From: Actinostola sp. cb2023
Lineage: Eukaryota; Cnidaria; Anthozoa; Actiniaria; Actinostolidae
Direction: 5' to 3'
DNA length: 64,000 nt
Assembly (NCBI GenBank): GCA_033675265.1
Contig: JAUJYZ010000128.1
Coordinates: forward strand, 62,001-126,000
The notes beneath the pieces are model-generated. The model worked only from the letters and a program-made list of their open reading frames with translations, made no database searches and was not told where the DNA came from. Made by a program: the position numbers and the translations under genes. This document shows, piece by piece, positions 19,901 through 30,195 of this stretch (its first letter is position 1; each line of letters starts with the position of its first letter).

Positions 19901-21822
19901 CTAGAGGTGAGCACAAGGTGCTTGGCATTAACTGGAACTTGAACTCAGATACTTTAGTTATGAAGTTAGACAAGATGATAGAATACGCAAGAGATTTAGA
20001 ACCAACGAAGAGAAATGTGCTACGTCTGACTGCTAAACTGTTTGACCCTCTTGGACTGATATCACCAGTAATGATACCTATCAAGATACTATTTCAAGAG
20101 CTTTGTGTCCAAAAGTATGAATGGGACACACCACTACCAGAGGGTAAACAGAAGATTGTTAAAAAATGGCTGTCAGATGCAGCTAAAGTACAAAACATTA
20201 TCTTAGCAAGATTTTACCTTACCACAGAGATAAGCGAGCCAGTGAAGTCAGTTAGTCTGCATGCCTTTGGAGACGCATCGAAGAAGGCTTATTGTTCTGT
20301 TGTGTACCTGTGTATAGAGACTCAATCAAGTGGATTTATACACACTTCATTTGTTGCGTCAAAGTCGCGACTTGCACCATTGTCAAACTTCACCATACCA
20401 AGGTTAGAACTGATTGCAGCCGTTATCACGTCACGTCTTGTTACTGCAGTTAAGAAAGCATTGGAAACCATTATGAACATTGACAGGTGTTACTGTTGGA
20501 CTGACAGTAAAGCAGTTTTATATTGGATAACACACGGAAAGGAACTCGAGCAGTTTGTACAGAACAGAGTGAACACTATCTTAGAACTGACGACAGCAGA
20601 CATGTGGAACCACTGTCCAGGAGTTCAGAACCCTGCAGATGTTGGTTCTAGAGGGTGTTTCCCTTCCCAGCTCTCACAGAGCCAAATGTGGTGGGAAGGG
20701 CCCAGCTGGCTAAGAGGATTACCAGAACACTACCCGAAACTAGATACTATAATCGAAGAAGAGAACATTTCTGAAGATTGTCTAAAGGAATTCAAGAGTC
20801 CAAAACAAGACAAACCCACGAACACGACAGCGATTCTTACTTACTCATCCCAGAGCAACACGAAACCGAAACTGACGAATGTTTCCAAGATTATTGATTG
20901 TACACGATATAGCAGTCCCTTGAGACTATACAGAGTCACAGCGACAGTGTTAAAATTCATAACAATCATTAGAGTTAAGTCACATGAAAGTCACAAAGAG
21001 TTACCAAAGAATGTTGAGATCTCTGTAGAAGACATAGCAGTAGCAGAAAGAGCATGGATTCGTGAAATACAGAGAGAAGAAGAACAACGAGATTGGAAAG
21101 ACTTAGAACAACGACTTGGTCTATACAAAGACAGTGAAGGTATCATTAGATGTAGAGGACGACTACGAAACACTTCACTCCCGGAAGAAGCTAAGTATCC
21201 AGTCTTGCTACCACGAGAGCATCATGTTACAAGATTGATTGTTGAACAGTGTCACAAAGACATTCAGCATGGAGGTGTTAAGGATACATTGACACAAATT
21301 AGAAGTCGATATTGGATCCCTCCAGGACGACAGTTTGTGAGAAAGATCATATTTCATTGTGTCTTGTGCAAGAGATTACAAGGAACAACCTACACCTCAC
21401 CGAAACAATCAGATTTACCCACACTTAGAGTTACAGAAACAGCAGCATTTACCCATGTAGGAGTGGACTATGCTGGACCATTGTACTTAAAACCATCTCA
21501 ATTGTTACCTGAAGGAAACACAAAGTCTTACATATGCCTCTTCACGTGCACATCTTCAAGAGCTTTACATTTAGAATTAGCTCCAAACCTGTCAACAGAG
21601 TATTTATCAGATGTTTACGTAGATTTGTCGCTAGACGAGGAATACCGTGTTCTATCACTTCCGACAATGCCAAAACGTTTAAACTCGCAGATAAGGAGCT
21701 ACAGAAGTTATTTGCCGACCAGAGAGTTCAACAATTTACATCTGAGAAAAGAATCAAGTGGAACTTCATCCTTGAAAAGGCCCCATGGTGGGGTGGATTC
21801 TATGAACGAATGGTGCAGTTAG
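16927..21822 (+). CDS. BEL/Pao Gag-Pol polyprotein (frame breaks in integrase)
   Basis: A 1631-codon frame encodes, in order: a coiled-coil Gag N-terminus; the DUF1759-type Gag domain (~120-280, KLPKLILKRFKGEAIEWQSF); Cys/His zinc knuckles (~345-415, CFRCLKKSHLSRDC); an aspartic protease with active-site DSG (AIFDSGSQRSY, ~483); reverse transcriptase (ADIEKAFLNV, then catalytic YVDD, ~910); RNase H (HAFGDASKKAY, ~1120); the integrase zinc domain (HKDIQHGG...CVLCKRL); and the first integrase Asp (VGVDYAGPL, ~1520). Near 21,600 the reading frame is lost by a single-base indel, so the last ~70 codons are out of frame. The true continuation is in the overlapping frame to 22,505. Confidence 0.93.
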   Translation: MSSKKDKQRQGHQLSVRNMKDAVDMAIAETDQKIKLKQLKKSLEEKHLTINKLDEEILDKLEDESEIFEEIEEAGKFTQAIHEMIIQIDTALSETEVRNTEQPTNSIPSAHSGKSAKLPKLILKRFKGEAIEWQSFWDSFKRAVHDNASLSGIDKFNYLKSLVEGSAETTIAGLQLTEANYQTAIDLLQRRYGDKQTIVSSHMDSLLKIPALGSSTDVNKLRHTYDQIETHVRGLKALDVPTSSYGALLVPVIVRKLPEDVKLSLSRQMKGTWDLDPLLKLLNEEVENRERCAGVQASAQHETDTSTTFSNSKKPPFNWKRCNPTTTATLFSSGPFTSRESPRAITCTYCKRQHSSASCPVVTDRAARRQTLLKEGRCFRCLKKSHLSRDCESARVCAKCSGRHHVSLCEEGTSRQANSSTNTASRVKDNTSTASQPKTRDMGTNVNMLYVSSYDSILLQTAQAIVESPNSSSRMRIRAIFDSGSQRSYITRHIRDQLNLDTVKRESLMIKTFGRSETDELKTYDRVELIVRKEDGESTTSVQAFVVPTICPPLGSQEIDKAKRNFAFLRNIELADSNNGDSEVEIDMLIGADYIWKFFTGSIKQGEVGPVASETKLGWVLSGPIPSTRSDRLSSVNLVSTHVLKVGSVIQPVIEPESEQELVNKLWDLDSLGIRDTETVHESFLKNISFQDGRYNVKLPMKEHHEPLPDNYELALARLNSLVKRLQRDKDIYKEYNQIIEEQIQSGIVEKVDPTDRDKMEAVHYLPHQAVIRKDALSTKLRVVYDASAKVNPRYPSLNDCIYTGPPLSSALLDILIRFRAHRVGLVADIEKAFLNVSVEDSQRDLMRFLWVSDINDVDPEVEIYRFNRVLFGMNCSPFLLNATLSRHIDSYYSDDKEFAKGIQEGFYVDDWTSGGRDVEEALALYHTTKSCMAAGGFNLRKWASNSKELMKNIVETRIENEPTTGTTSMIERENESFAKISVGGLNEIDTTRGEHKVLGINWNLNSDTLVMKLDKMIEYARDLEPTKRNVLRLTAKLFDPLGLISPVMIPIKILFQELCVQKYEWDTPLPEGKQKIVKKWLSDAAKVQNIILARFYLTTEISEPVKSVSLHAFGDASKKAYCSVVYLCIETQSSGFIHTSFVASKSRLAPLSNFTIPRLELIAAVITSRLVTAVKKALETIMNIDRCYCWTDSKAVLYWITHGKELEQFVQNRVNTILELTTADMWNHCPGVQNPADVGSRGCFPSQLSQSQMWWEGPSWLRGLPEHYPKLDTIIEEENISEDCLKEFKSPKQDKPTNTTAILTYSSQSNTKPKLTNVSKIIDCTRYSSPLRLYRVTATVLKFITIIRVKSHESHKELPKNVEISVEDIAVAERAWIREIQREEEQRDWKDLEQRLGLYKDSEGIIRCRGRLRNTSLPEEAKYPVLLPREHHVTRLIVEQCHKDIQHGGVKDTLTQIRSRYWIPPGRQFVRKIIFHCVLCKRLQGTTYTSPKQSDLPTLRVTETAAFTHVGVDYAGPLYLKPSQLLPEGNTKSYICLFTCTSSRALHLELAPNLSTEYLSDVYVDLSLDEEYRVLSLPTMPKRLNSQIRSYRSYLPTREFNNLHLRKESSGTSSLKRPHGGVDSMNEWCS

Positions 21823-22505
21823 TGAAGAGATGCCTGAGAAAGACTCTAGGAAATGCCAGATTGGATTATGAGGAACTTATGACAGTATTGACAGAAGTGG
21901 AAGGTACACTAAACTCAAGGCCGCTTACTCACGTTGAGCCAGACATCAGCGAACAGCCTTTGACACCTTCACACCTTATTACCGGACGACGACTGGCAAC
22001 TTTGCCACACCCAAGCGAAATGCAAGAGGACGATGATCCTACAGCCTTGCAGAGAAGACAGAGATATTTAAATCTACTACTGGAACATTTTTGGAAAAGA
22101 TGGATTGCCGAATACTTGATCAACCTCAGAGACTTTCACAGCCACAGAAGAAAGACCTCAAGAAGCAAACTTGTCGAAGTTGGCGATGTTGTGGTAATTC
22201 ATGATGATAACTTGAGTCGGAGTAAATGGAAGACAGGAGTAGTGGAAGAGTTGATACAAGGAGAAGATGGAGAAGTGAGAGGGGTAAAGGTCAGAACTCT
22301 CACCAATAAAGGAGCGACTACTTATCTGAGGAGACCAGTACAAAGGATTTACCCACTGGAAATCACCCAAGAGAAAGAACCACAGATCACACTCGAGGAA
22401 GAAACCTCCCTAGAGGAAGAAGTTCAAGAACGAAGACCTCAAAGAGCAGCAGCGAACCAAGCAAAAACACTCATTAAGAAACTGATAAGTGACCAAACGG
22501 TGTAA
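21604..22505 (+). CDS. BEL/Pao integrase C-terminal part (shifted frame)
   Basis: This frame continues the integrase after the indel near 21,600. It contains the second catalytic Asp (ITSDNAKTF) and the catalytic Glu (PWWGGFYERMV), then the BEL/Pao-specific C-terminal domain (RPLTHV...PLTPSHLITGRR, VVVIHDDN, LRRPVQRIYPLE). It ends in a stop 20 bp before the 3' LTR. The single frame break separates the first catalytic Asp from the other two, so this copy as written cannot make an active integrase. Whether the break is biological or a read error cannot be told here. Confidence 0.9.
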
Positions 22506-22513
22506 CTGTATTG

Positions 22514-22525
22514 GTCAAGGGGGAG
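22514..22525 (+). promoter_or_regulatory. polypurine tract
   Basis: GTCAAGGGGGAG abuts the 3' LTR. It is a purine-rich primer site for plus-strand synthesis. Confidence 0.75.
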
Positions 22526-22733
22526 TGTGAGACATTGCGAGACATTGTGTGATCACGTGATCACTGAAGCACGTGAAATGCGAGCACGTTTGAGCGAAAG
22601 CACACTTGCGAGAGAGTGCGAGAGAGAGAGAACGTTGAATTGAGTAGAACCTGTAGAAAATCATTTGAGTCGAACCATTAAACAAGTTACACGGAGTACG
22701 AGCCTAATAATCTAGAAGAGGAAAACCCTCACA
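22526..22733 (+). repeat. 3' LTR of the BEL/Pao element
   Basis: 208 bp, almost identical to the 5' LTR; the differences are an added AGAG and one A/G change. Confidence 0.95.
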
Positions 22734-22738
22734 TGTAG

Positions 22739-22970
22739 GAATAATAGTTATTTTATTGTTATTACTTATAAAGTCTGTACATACTCTGTAAATCCTATGG
22801 TATTTAGACATAGACATAGACTTTATTTAGTACCAGTAGTTTACATACAATTTAGTTTATAAGATAAGTTAATATATTATATCTGTGAACCAATGCAGAA
22901 AATTAATATTAATTTTATCTTCCAACAAATACAAACTACATGTACATACTCAACTAAGAATTTGAGTACA
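22739..22970. other. intergenic; possible LINE-type tail
   Basis: AT-rich. The TAGACATAGACTTTATTTAG stretch near 22,805 looks like the reverse complement of a retroposon 3' tail with short repeats. No gene is visible. Confidence 0.3.
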
Positions 22971-23111
22971 CTAAAAGCGTGAAATAGTACTAAATCTAAA
23001 TAGTACTACATGTATGTGGGCATCGAGACTCAGTACTTGTGATGCCCTATAGCTATTTATTATGTAGTACTAAGTAGTTAGTACTGTTTCATGCTTTTAG
23101 TGTTTGTACTA
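22971..23111. mobile_element. MITE, ACTAAAAGCGTGAAATAGTAC family, short copy
   Basis: Left end GTACACTAAAAGCGTGAAAT is mirrored by the right end TTTCATGCTTTTAGTGTTTG. A longer relative lies at 25,687-26,046. Confidence 0.6.
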
Positions 23112-23813
23112 TTCTATCATAATCTCTGTTGCAAGATAAGAAATGTACCTTAAAATGTTATCACAGCACAGAATTTAAAACAAATAAAGTGAAAAGCATG
23201 TACTTGTTACATGCTTGACTTTATAATTTATCAAGTTGTGCTATTCGTTGATAACATGATCCACTGATTTATTACACATGTCAGTTTCAGTTTTTATGAT
23301 TATTGTCGAGAAAGTTTTATGAACCCAAATATCAAGGATTATCAAACTCAATCCCATACTGTTTGAAGCCTTTTACAGACATATAACAGTTATTGTTGAC
23401 TACATTTGTAGGCATTCCAAAACTAGGATCAACTATGAAATTAATCAATATTTTATAAGAGGCATATACAATAACTATTGAGTCTGTGAAGAAAGACTAC
23501 ATTAAAAAAAAACATTGTATGCTCTTCAATGAAAAGGAAATGTATTTACAAAAATTCAATTTATACTGTAATTAATTGAACTAATTACACTGAATTACAC
23601 TGTATTTGAAAACTACTGTACAACATATAAGGAGGCTGCAAATAGTTTTCCAATGTTATTGTTTCACCTGTATCTGGATTTTCATGTATAAAAAACTATT
23701 ATTAAAATTGTCTGCAGCCTTCTTGAGGGAATGTTTGCTCCCCTACTTTTATAGTACAGTGTAACATTAGACAGTATGTACCGGTACTTACAAAATAAAA
23801 TTGGATGAAATTA
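23112..23813. other. non-coding gap
   Basis: AT-rich sequence downstream of family-X copy 1. No supported gene was seen. It may include that gene's 3' untranslated region. Confidence 0.35.
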
Positions 23814-26590
23814 CTAAATATTGTTTTGTGGTACTGGGACTGATCCAAGAACTGGACAGTGCATGCGATGACGGATGGTAGTGTGATTTCTTAATGACAG
23901 GAATGCACGTCCAGCTACGATGATAGAGCTGTCTTCTCTCTGGTTGACTCTTAGCCTGTGGAGCCTCAGTGGATGGGACCTGGCATCCCCCTCATTTTCA
24001 TCATAGACAGGGCATTCATCAAATGGCGCTAACTCATTGCTAAACCTTTCATTCAGTGTCCAGTAATAAAAAGGAAGATTGTCATCCATGCGCTTCTTGA
24101 ATTCTCTGAAATACCAATATGAAGTTTGGATCAATGACATGATCATGCGATGACTTCCTTATTTGAAATATTGAATTCCGTCCAATATCCCTTCAGAGAA
24201 CATGTTATCAAATACATGTCATACATGTAAGCTTCATACTAATTAGACTGTGATTATTCCTACATGTATTATTTTTATTGCAAGACTGTAATCCAAATAT
24301 TTCCTTTGCTTAGACATTGATATGCATAAGATAGTAAAAACAATTTAATACATTGTATGGTAAAGTGTTACTAGTGCTACCTACACGTACTACGACCAAA
24401 AATATTTTCTTTTGAAAATCGATTACATATGAAGTGGGATGTTTCAGTATTTTTGATTTGAGCTTGTCATTTGCAAGTTATAAAGGTTCGAAATCGTGAT
24501 ATGCTAATTCGTGACGTCACAATTAAAATACTAAAACATCCCACTTATTTACTGCAAATGTAATTGGTTTTCAAAAGAATGTCAATCGTCATAGTGGCAC
24601 TTTAAATAATAATATTTTACCTAACGAGTCTTGGCCAGATCTGTTTGAAGTCTTTAAGGAGGGTAACGATGGCCTAGTCCAAAAAATGTTTCAAGGTCAT
24701 CAGTGCCTCCTGCACGAGGATGCATAGGATACCCCACTTCCTTGTTGATTCTTCTCCTTGCCTCTTGGCTTTCGATGTTGGTTGTGATTTCAATTACAGT
24801 CTCTCTTGAAAATCCACAGATATTTTCAACAGGCCTAAAAAGTACCAAAATGTAATTTATATTATTTATTTATTTATTCTTATTATTTTATTATAGAACA
24901 ATAAAACAATACCTGTTAACATCTATAGTAGAGAAGTCATAGTTGTTTGTATGCCAGGGCATCCATTCATCGAGAATGTAATTTAGCATTCGATAATTCT
25001 TCTGACAACGTGCAAGTTGTCCAAGCCCTCTGCCATCTCATGCCTCATGCCAATCAGCTAGAATCTGGACAAATTCAGCTTCTCTGGGAAAACCATGATC
25101 TAATAAAGACTTTGCCACTAATGTAGACATCAGTCGTTCAGCATCCACAAGTGACTGCTTTCGCTTCCCTGTCAAGGCAGCATGGGTAAGTCCACTGTGG
25201 ATCCATGAGGGCAGCATCAAAAGCATCAAAATCAAGAGAAGAGTTGTTTCCCTTTTTGATGCTGAAACCTGCTCTCCTGAAGATGTGATTGTGATCTCCC
25301 TGGTCATGCCTGACTGTACCTGTGACAGGATCTACCTCTGGGACATACACATACATGCTAAAATCAACACCCCTTTCTTGCCAGTATTTGACTGTTGACT
25401 TGAATACACATGTTGCCGCAATGGACCTTAGCATGTCAAGCACTGATTCTGGTGTGTTGCGACGGAATGGATACGGTGTATAGCCAAGAGGTACCATGCT
25501 ACTTCTTAGATTTCTCAGTGCATCCTCAAGGGATAGGTTGTGTCTTGTGCGCAGAACATGGAGCTGAAGGATCACCTCTGTTTGTATATCGTCATTCGGT
25601 CTAGCTACTTGTGCATTACCATCAGCATTGACTATTTTATAAAGCAAAAATAAATTAACATTAAGGTTGAAAACAAATATTTCTAGAGTACAAACACTAA
25701 AAGCGTGAAATAGTACTAAATCTACATACTTTATTTGTAAGGTCAGAGATAGGCAGCTTTCGCTGATGTGGATCTCCTGTCTACTATAAATATACAGATT
25801 GTATATTCTAAAATATTTAAAACTGTAAAAACCTACCCCTATAACCTTAAAGTAGTACTTGTTAAAATAAACCTGTGAAATAAGTTAGTAGACTAATAGA
25901 CACTAGTAGACTTTATTTCCATTGTTTTCTTTTGTGTGTATTTGACTATATTACACACTAACATTTATTTTTTATTTCACAGGTTTATTGCAATCACTCT
26001 ACTATTTAGTTAGTACTTTTTCACGCTAATTTTAGAGTTTGTATTCTATTATTAAAAATATTTTAAAATTTATGTAAAAAAAAAAGTAACACAAATATTA
26101 ATTATTAAATTATGTATATAGTCTTCTTTTCTCCTTCACATATACAACATACATGTACAGCCCTTTGTAAAAATTCTGAATATATCAACAGGTATAATAT
26201 TGAATTATTCTATTTTTGAGTTTCCCAACAAAATATGAAGCAAAAACTAACAAACGACAAACGTAAGACTAAAACAAACATTATACTAAATATTTCTACC
26301 AGCTTTGCTAGCGATTATTTAATTACCCATAATGCACCCGATATGTTGATATATGTTTGGAGATGACATAATTTTTGCAAAGGGCTGTAACTAAAAGCTT
26401 TGCACCATATGACCATGTGTTATACATACATCCAGTGACTTCTAGCATCTCAAGTAGAACTTGTTTTCTTATTTTCTGGACGGACTCCCTTTCATCATGT
26501 AGCAATTGCCAAAAATGAAGTGCACGACTCTCCCCCTGTGTTCTAAGAGAACAGAACTCCCCATCTGTCACTGTACCTATTGAAGAAAAT
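23814..26590 (-). pseudogene. family-X gene, copy 1 (truncated and broken)
   Basis: Minus-strand exons of a large conserved invertebrate protein of unknown function. ~26,574-26,430: TDGEFCSLRTQGESRALHFW. ~25,640-24,915: NDDIQTEVILQLHVLRTRH...DHNHIFRRAGF...ALTGKRKQSLVDAERLMST...DEWMPWHTNNYDF. ~24,840-24,620: ICGFSRETVIEITTNIESQE, then GGTDDLETFFGL. ~24,110-23,814: KKRMDDNLPFYYWTLNERF...LRLHRLRVNQRE. The DDLETFF block recalls the region after the nuclease core of P-element/THAP9-type transposases, but that is inference. Breaks are a frameshift near 25,195, a TGA near 25,040 and a frame change near 24,660. The N-terminal exons are missing; a piggyBac-like element lies immediately upstream. Confidence 0.6.
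25687..26046. mobile_element. MITE, ACTAAAAGCGTGAAATAGTAC family, long copy
   Basis: Left end GTACAAACACTAAAAGCGTG is mirrored by TTTTTCACGCTAATTTTAGA at the right end. It sits in an intron of family-X copy 1. Confidence 0.6.
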
Positions 26591-26602
26591 GTACCTATTT
26601 AA

Positions 26603-27615
26603 CCCATTCGCTCCTGAGCTATTTTGCGTTTTTTAGCGATTTTCTGGACCTAATCACGTCGTAGGAAATTTCGATTCCATATAAGGGGTTTCCATGGAAA
26701 TCTTGGCAGTTCTGAAAGCCCACGGGCTCAGGTTCTGACGTAATCTTTCTCTTGTCGTGAATCTCCGCGAGGAACAGCATCTCGTAGCTACTAGGAGCGG
26801 TCAATTTTGCATTTTTAGAGTGTTTATAGCCATTATTCACCACAGAAGCCCCCAGGACAGCATCATTAAGCTTGACTGGTGTGGTAGAGACCGTTCTCCT
26901 GGAAGAAATCAGGAGTTTAGATACGAATTCACGATCACATTTCGACGTTGCCGTTTGGAAATTCAAAATGGCGGTCTCAATTGTGAAATCGTCTCTCTGG
27001 TCTTTCTGTGTTGGATTCCAGGACCTACAAAGGCATTTTTGGCGACTTTGGACTTGTAAAGAATGCAACCGGTGCAATATTTTGCCTGTAGGACCGAGTG
27101 GCTCAACACTCTATATATTCTTAAAAAACAGAGATTCGGGGAGATCTATGCCGAAATTCCCGGATGTTTCCCGGCATCCTTTTCGGGCGTGCAGAAGGAA
27201 AACACGTGTTAGCGAAAGTGGTCCTAAGGAAATGGCTATTGTTCGGCGAGTTAAGGAAAAGAGAGGGCAAAATTCACGACTATATCAAGAAGAGAGATGG
27301 AAGTTTGCTGAGAAAGTGGCGTTTTGTTTCGCAAGGATGTATTTTGGAAGAAAATCCAAGTCAAATGTCGGTCATTTTCGAGGTGTAAAATTGCGTCAAA
27401 AACACGCATTTTTGATTTTTATGGCAAACAAATTGAACTAATGCCCAGAAATCGGACCTGTAAGTCAGTTTACTTGAGGTTAAAATATGAAGAGTTATCT
27501 AGTTGTCACTAATAACTGGCCATGAGATCGATGTTACGAAAATTCAGAAAGTTAGAATTTTTCAAAGCATTATCGATGGTTACGGCCGGTTTCGGCCGGT
27601 GTAGGAGCGAATGGG
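26603..27615 (+). mobile_element. piggyBac-like non-autonomous element, copy B (complete)
   Basis: Termini CCCATTCGCTCCT and AGGAGCGAATGGG are perfect inverted repeats, flanked by TTAA on both sides (26,599-26,602 and 27,616-27,619). A TTAA target and CCC/GGG ends are the hallmarks of piggyBac-like elements. Length 1013 bp. No transposase is encoded, and the short ORFs are not conserved in frame with copies A and C. Insertion lies at the 5' edge of the surviving family-X copy 1 exons. Confidence 0.85.
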
Positions 27616-27619
27616 TTAA

Positions 27620-28008
27620 TCAAAATGCCTTATCATGTTTGTGACTAAATTCAAGATGGTCATACTTTCAGGCATCACACCAAAATCTATTTTGTTGACT
27701 TTTTCGTGTTTTTCGGACTGCATTGTCTACCAAAATCTTTATTTCCAGGTCACTCGCCAAAACGGGACTGTTGTTCTGCCATTACAATTTAGATAATTTC
27801 ATTTGAGATATCATCTCAAAACTGGGGGATATTACCTGACACCCGTCCAGTGAAATTGTACCATGTGACCCATTTCGACCAATGGGCATGCGCGAAATCT
27901 TATCGATGGGTTATAATGAACCAAGGAGGATGCGCTACCTATCCCATAATCCTTTGCGAATGAACTATATTATAAATTTTTCGTGTCACGTGACCACTTC
28001 ATTCGTTC
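27620..28008. other. upstream region of HIRAN gene 2
   Basis: No ORF with recognisable similarity. It presumably contains the promoter of HIRAN gene 2. No remnant of family-X N-terminal exons was found. Confidence 0.35.
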
Positions 28009-29283
28009 ATGGATTTCTTGGAGGTAGGGACTCGAGAGGCACAGTGTTTTCAAGGAAAAAAATATATATTTCTTCATTGTATCGACGAAGAATGCACCGT
28101 AAAAGTTTTCCTGGAAAGCTGTCCGTGTTTAGAAGCGAATGTCGTGCTGGCACATATAAGTTTTCCTGAGAAAATGACAGAAAGGAGGATTTTTTTTTGT
28201 TCCCCTACGATCAGTCCATCTTGGATATTTTGAAGGATCAAAAGTCTGCTGTTCTTCTGGAAATCCTAAGCAGCTGTGAAATAACGGTAAGTTATATTCT
28301 ATATACGTAAATTGAAGTCGTAACGTCGATCTTTTCTTGTTTAGAAGTCAAAATGTTGAAAAAATCGCCACTTTATCTCGAGTTGGCTACGTGTCCAATT
28401 ATGATTTTCGACAATATTTAGCTTGATGTTCCGTTCAATAACTTACTATCTGTGAAGATAGCTGTTCAGTTTCCATTATTAATATGTTACCCTCAAATAT
28501 TCTCTGAACTTAGCCATAATATAATACTAACTTGCTCCATGGTTTTGATATTAGGTGGAACAAAGACAGAAGGCAATAATATTTGATTTCGATATCATCC
28601 TAAGTGTTCTATCTCATAATGTCAAGCCAATCCTTGATTACGAAGGTGAAGATGACGAGGAACTAAGGCATGTACCATGGCTAGATTTAGAGAAATGTAA
28701 TTGCAACTGTACTGGGTCTAATCCTCCTGGAACTGTAATACTGAACACACAGACCAATCAAGTACAGCAACCAGCTAGAGAAGAATTATCTGATGCTAGT
28801 GATGTAGATGATGATTCATGTATTGAGGCCCTAATAGATTTATATATTGATGATGATGATAATATTGAATATGAACAACAGGCAAGGCAGTTATTTAGTG
28901 AACATTTTGCATTAAAAGGCAGTAGTTATCATGAAGATTGCTAGAAGGCACTGAGAGAATGCAAGAATAAGGAAATTAATAATGAGGAAATTCAAATCAG
29001 AGTCACTTCAGAACCCACCAACCCTAGGGATAAAAATGCTATTATTGTAGAATCTTTCATTGATAATAAATGGCAACGCGTGGGTTATATTCCAAGGCAA
29101 AAAATAAAGAAATTGAAAACTGCAATGCTAGGCATTGAAATTCAAAGTGTACAATTTAAGTTTATCAGTCATAAGTACATACCAGATTTGAATGATTGGT
29201 TGTATAGTCCAGTAATTTTAATCACCAAGTATAACAACTGGCTACCAACTAATCCCAATTACAAATACAATGATCCCATCTAA
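28009..29283 (+). pseudogene. HIRAN-domain gene 2 (frameshift and stop)
   Basis: Exon 1 starts at ATG 28,009 (MDFLEVGTREAQCF...LAHISFPEKMTERRIFF) and is paralogous to gene 1 (FGHVSLPEKLKERRL). A one-base indel in the T-run near 28,195 moves the rest (YDQSILDILKDQKSA...LSSCEIT) to another frame before donor GTAAG (~28,288). Exon 2 starts ~28,555: VEQRQKAIIFDF..., an acidic stretch, VPWLDLEKCNCNCTGS (same C-x-C-x-C site as gene 1's CICNC), FALKGSSYHEDC, then a TAG at ~28,942, followed by EPTNPRDKNAI...WQRVGYIPRQKIK, a clear HIRAN domain. HIRAN modules bind 3' ends of single-stranded DNA in HLTF. Here the domain stands in a small ~330-residue protein. Nonfunctional as written. Confidence 0.65.
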
Positions 29284-29497
29284 TTATACACATAAAGGTA
29301 GAGTGATTTCACTAAGAACATGAATAAAGTAACTTTATTCAAATTGAAAATTATTTGTTTTTTTACCGACATGTACATGTATGTAGAAGATGCCAGTTTT
29401 TGACATCACATGACAACCAATAATATATTAATGAATTAAACTAATTTATTATGTTTGCTATAAGTAGCTGATATGATTAATTCAATAAATTGTTTAT

Positions 29498-29738
29498 TCA
29501 ATAATTGGTGACAGTCCATTTACTGATTATTTTCCTCAATTGGGAACAAGAAACCAGATGGAGGTGGTACACCAGCCCTGGGACGGTGATGTTCCTGTCT
29601 AATAGTTCAAATTGGGCCAGACTCTCTCTCTTGTTTCTTCGTACCCTGTGAAGGCGCAATGTATTTCTATTGGCCTGTCCACCTGCACCATCATCACCAT
29701 CATCGCCGTCATCATCATCATCATCATCATCAGGTCTG
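29498..29738 (-). pseudogene. family-X gene, copy 2, last part of last exon
   Basis: Minus-strand coding resumes here after the 10-kb insertion: a run of Asp codons (the GAT repeat at 29,709-29,731), then GGQANRNTLRLHRVRRNKRE, matching copy 1's LRLHRLRVNQRE, and a diverged end. The tail shifts frame relative to copy 1. It is tail-to-tail with HIRAN gene 2, 215 bp away. Confidence 0.6.
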
Positions 29739-30104
29739 TACGGTGGCCGAGAGCGGCAATAAAAAGTGAAAATACAAAAGTCCAAAATCAAAAGTCAAAC
29801 TCGCTGAAGTCAAAATCAAAAACGATAAAAGGCAAACTCACATTGGCTTTTGACCACTTGTCGTGGGTGAATTTTTCTTTATAAAGTTTGCACTCGGTTA
29901 CTTTGAATTGACGCTTCAGCGACTTTGCCTTTTCACCTTAGCGAATTTGACTTGAGTGAGTTTCGCTTCACGCTTTTGCCAGTTTGAATTGAGCGACTTT
30001 CGCTTCAGCGACTTTGCCATTCCAGCTTAGCGAGTTTGACTTGAGTGATTTTGAACCGACAACTTCTGGGCGTTCCTCGCTGCGAAAGAGGGGAGATTGG
30101 TAAC
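29739..30104 (+). repeat. left terminal inverted repeat with internal tandem units
   Basis: The outer ~170 bp are near-identical to the right terminus. The inner part consists of ~80-bp tandem units rich in CGCTTCAGCGACTTTGCC and GAGTTTGACTTGAGTGA. It ends with GGGGAGATTGGTAAC, shared with the right copy. Confidence 0.9.
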
Positions 30105-30195
30105 TAATTAAAATTCCAGCCATTCCATCTCTGTGATACTTCGAGTGTGTAGCAGGTGTAGTGTGGTGTAGTGTTGTTACGTACGTTTCATCTAT

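Larger units (their letters stand above)
16686..22733 (+). mobile_element. full-length BEL/Pao LTR retrotransposon
   Basis: Two LTRs (16,686-16,889 and 22,526-22,733), each starting TGTGAGACATTG and ending CCCTCACA, flank a gag-pol region. The 5-bp target duplication is TGTAG (16,681-16,685 and 22,734-22,738). The LTRs differ by one substitution and a 4-bp AGAG insertion, so insertion was recent. No envelope-like gene is present. It sits between HIRAN gene 1 and family-X copy 1. Confidence 0.95.

Noticed and set aside
16686..22733. Possible endogenous retrovirus with envelope
   Set aside because: Pol order, YVDD and C-terminal integrase domain are BEL/Pao. No ORF for an envelope lies between the integrase stop and the 3' LTR.
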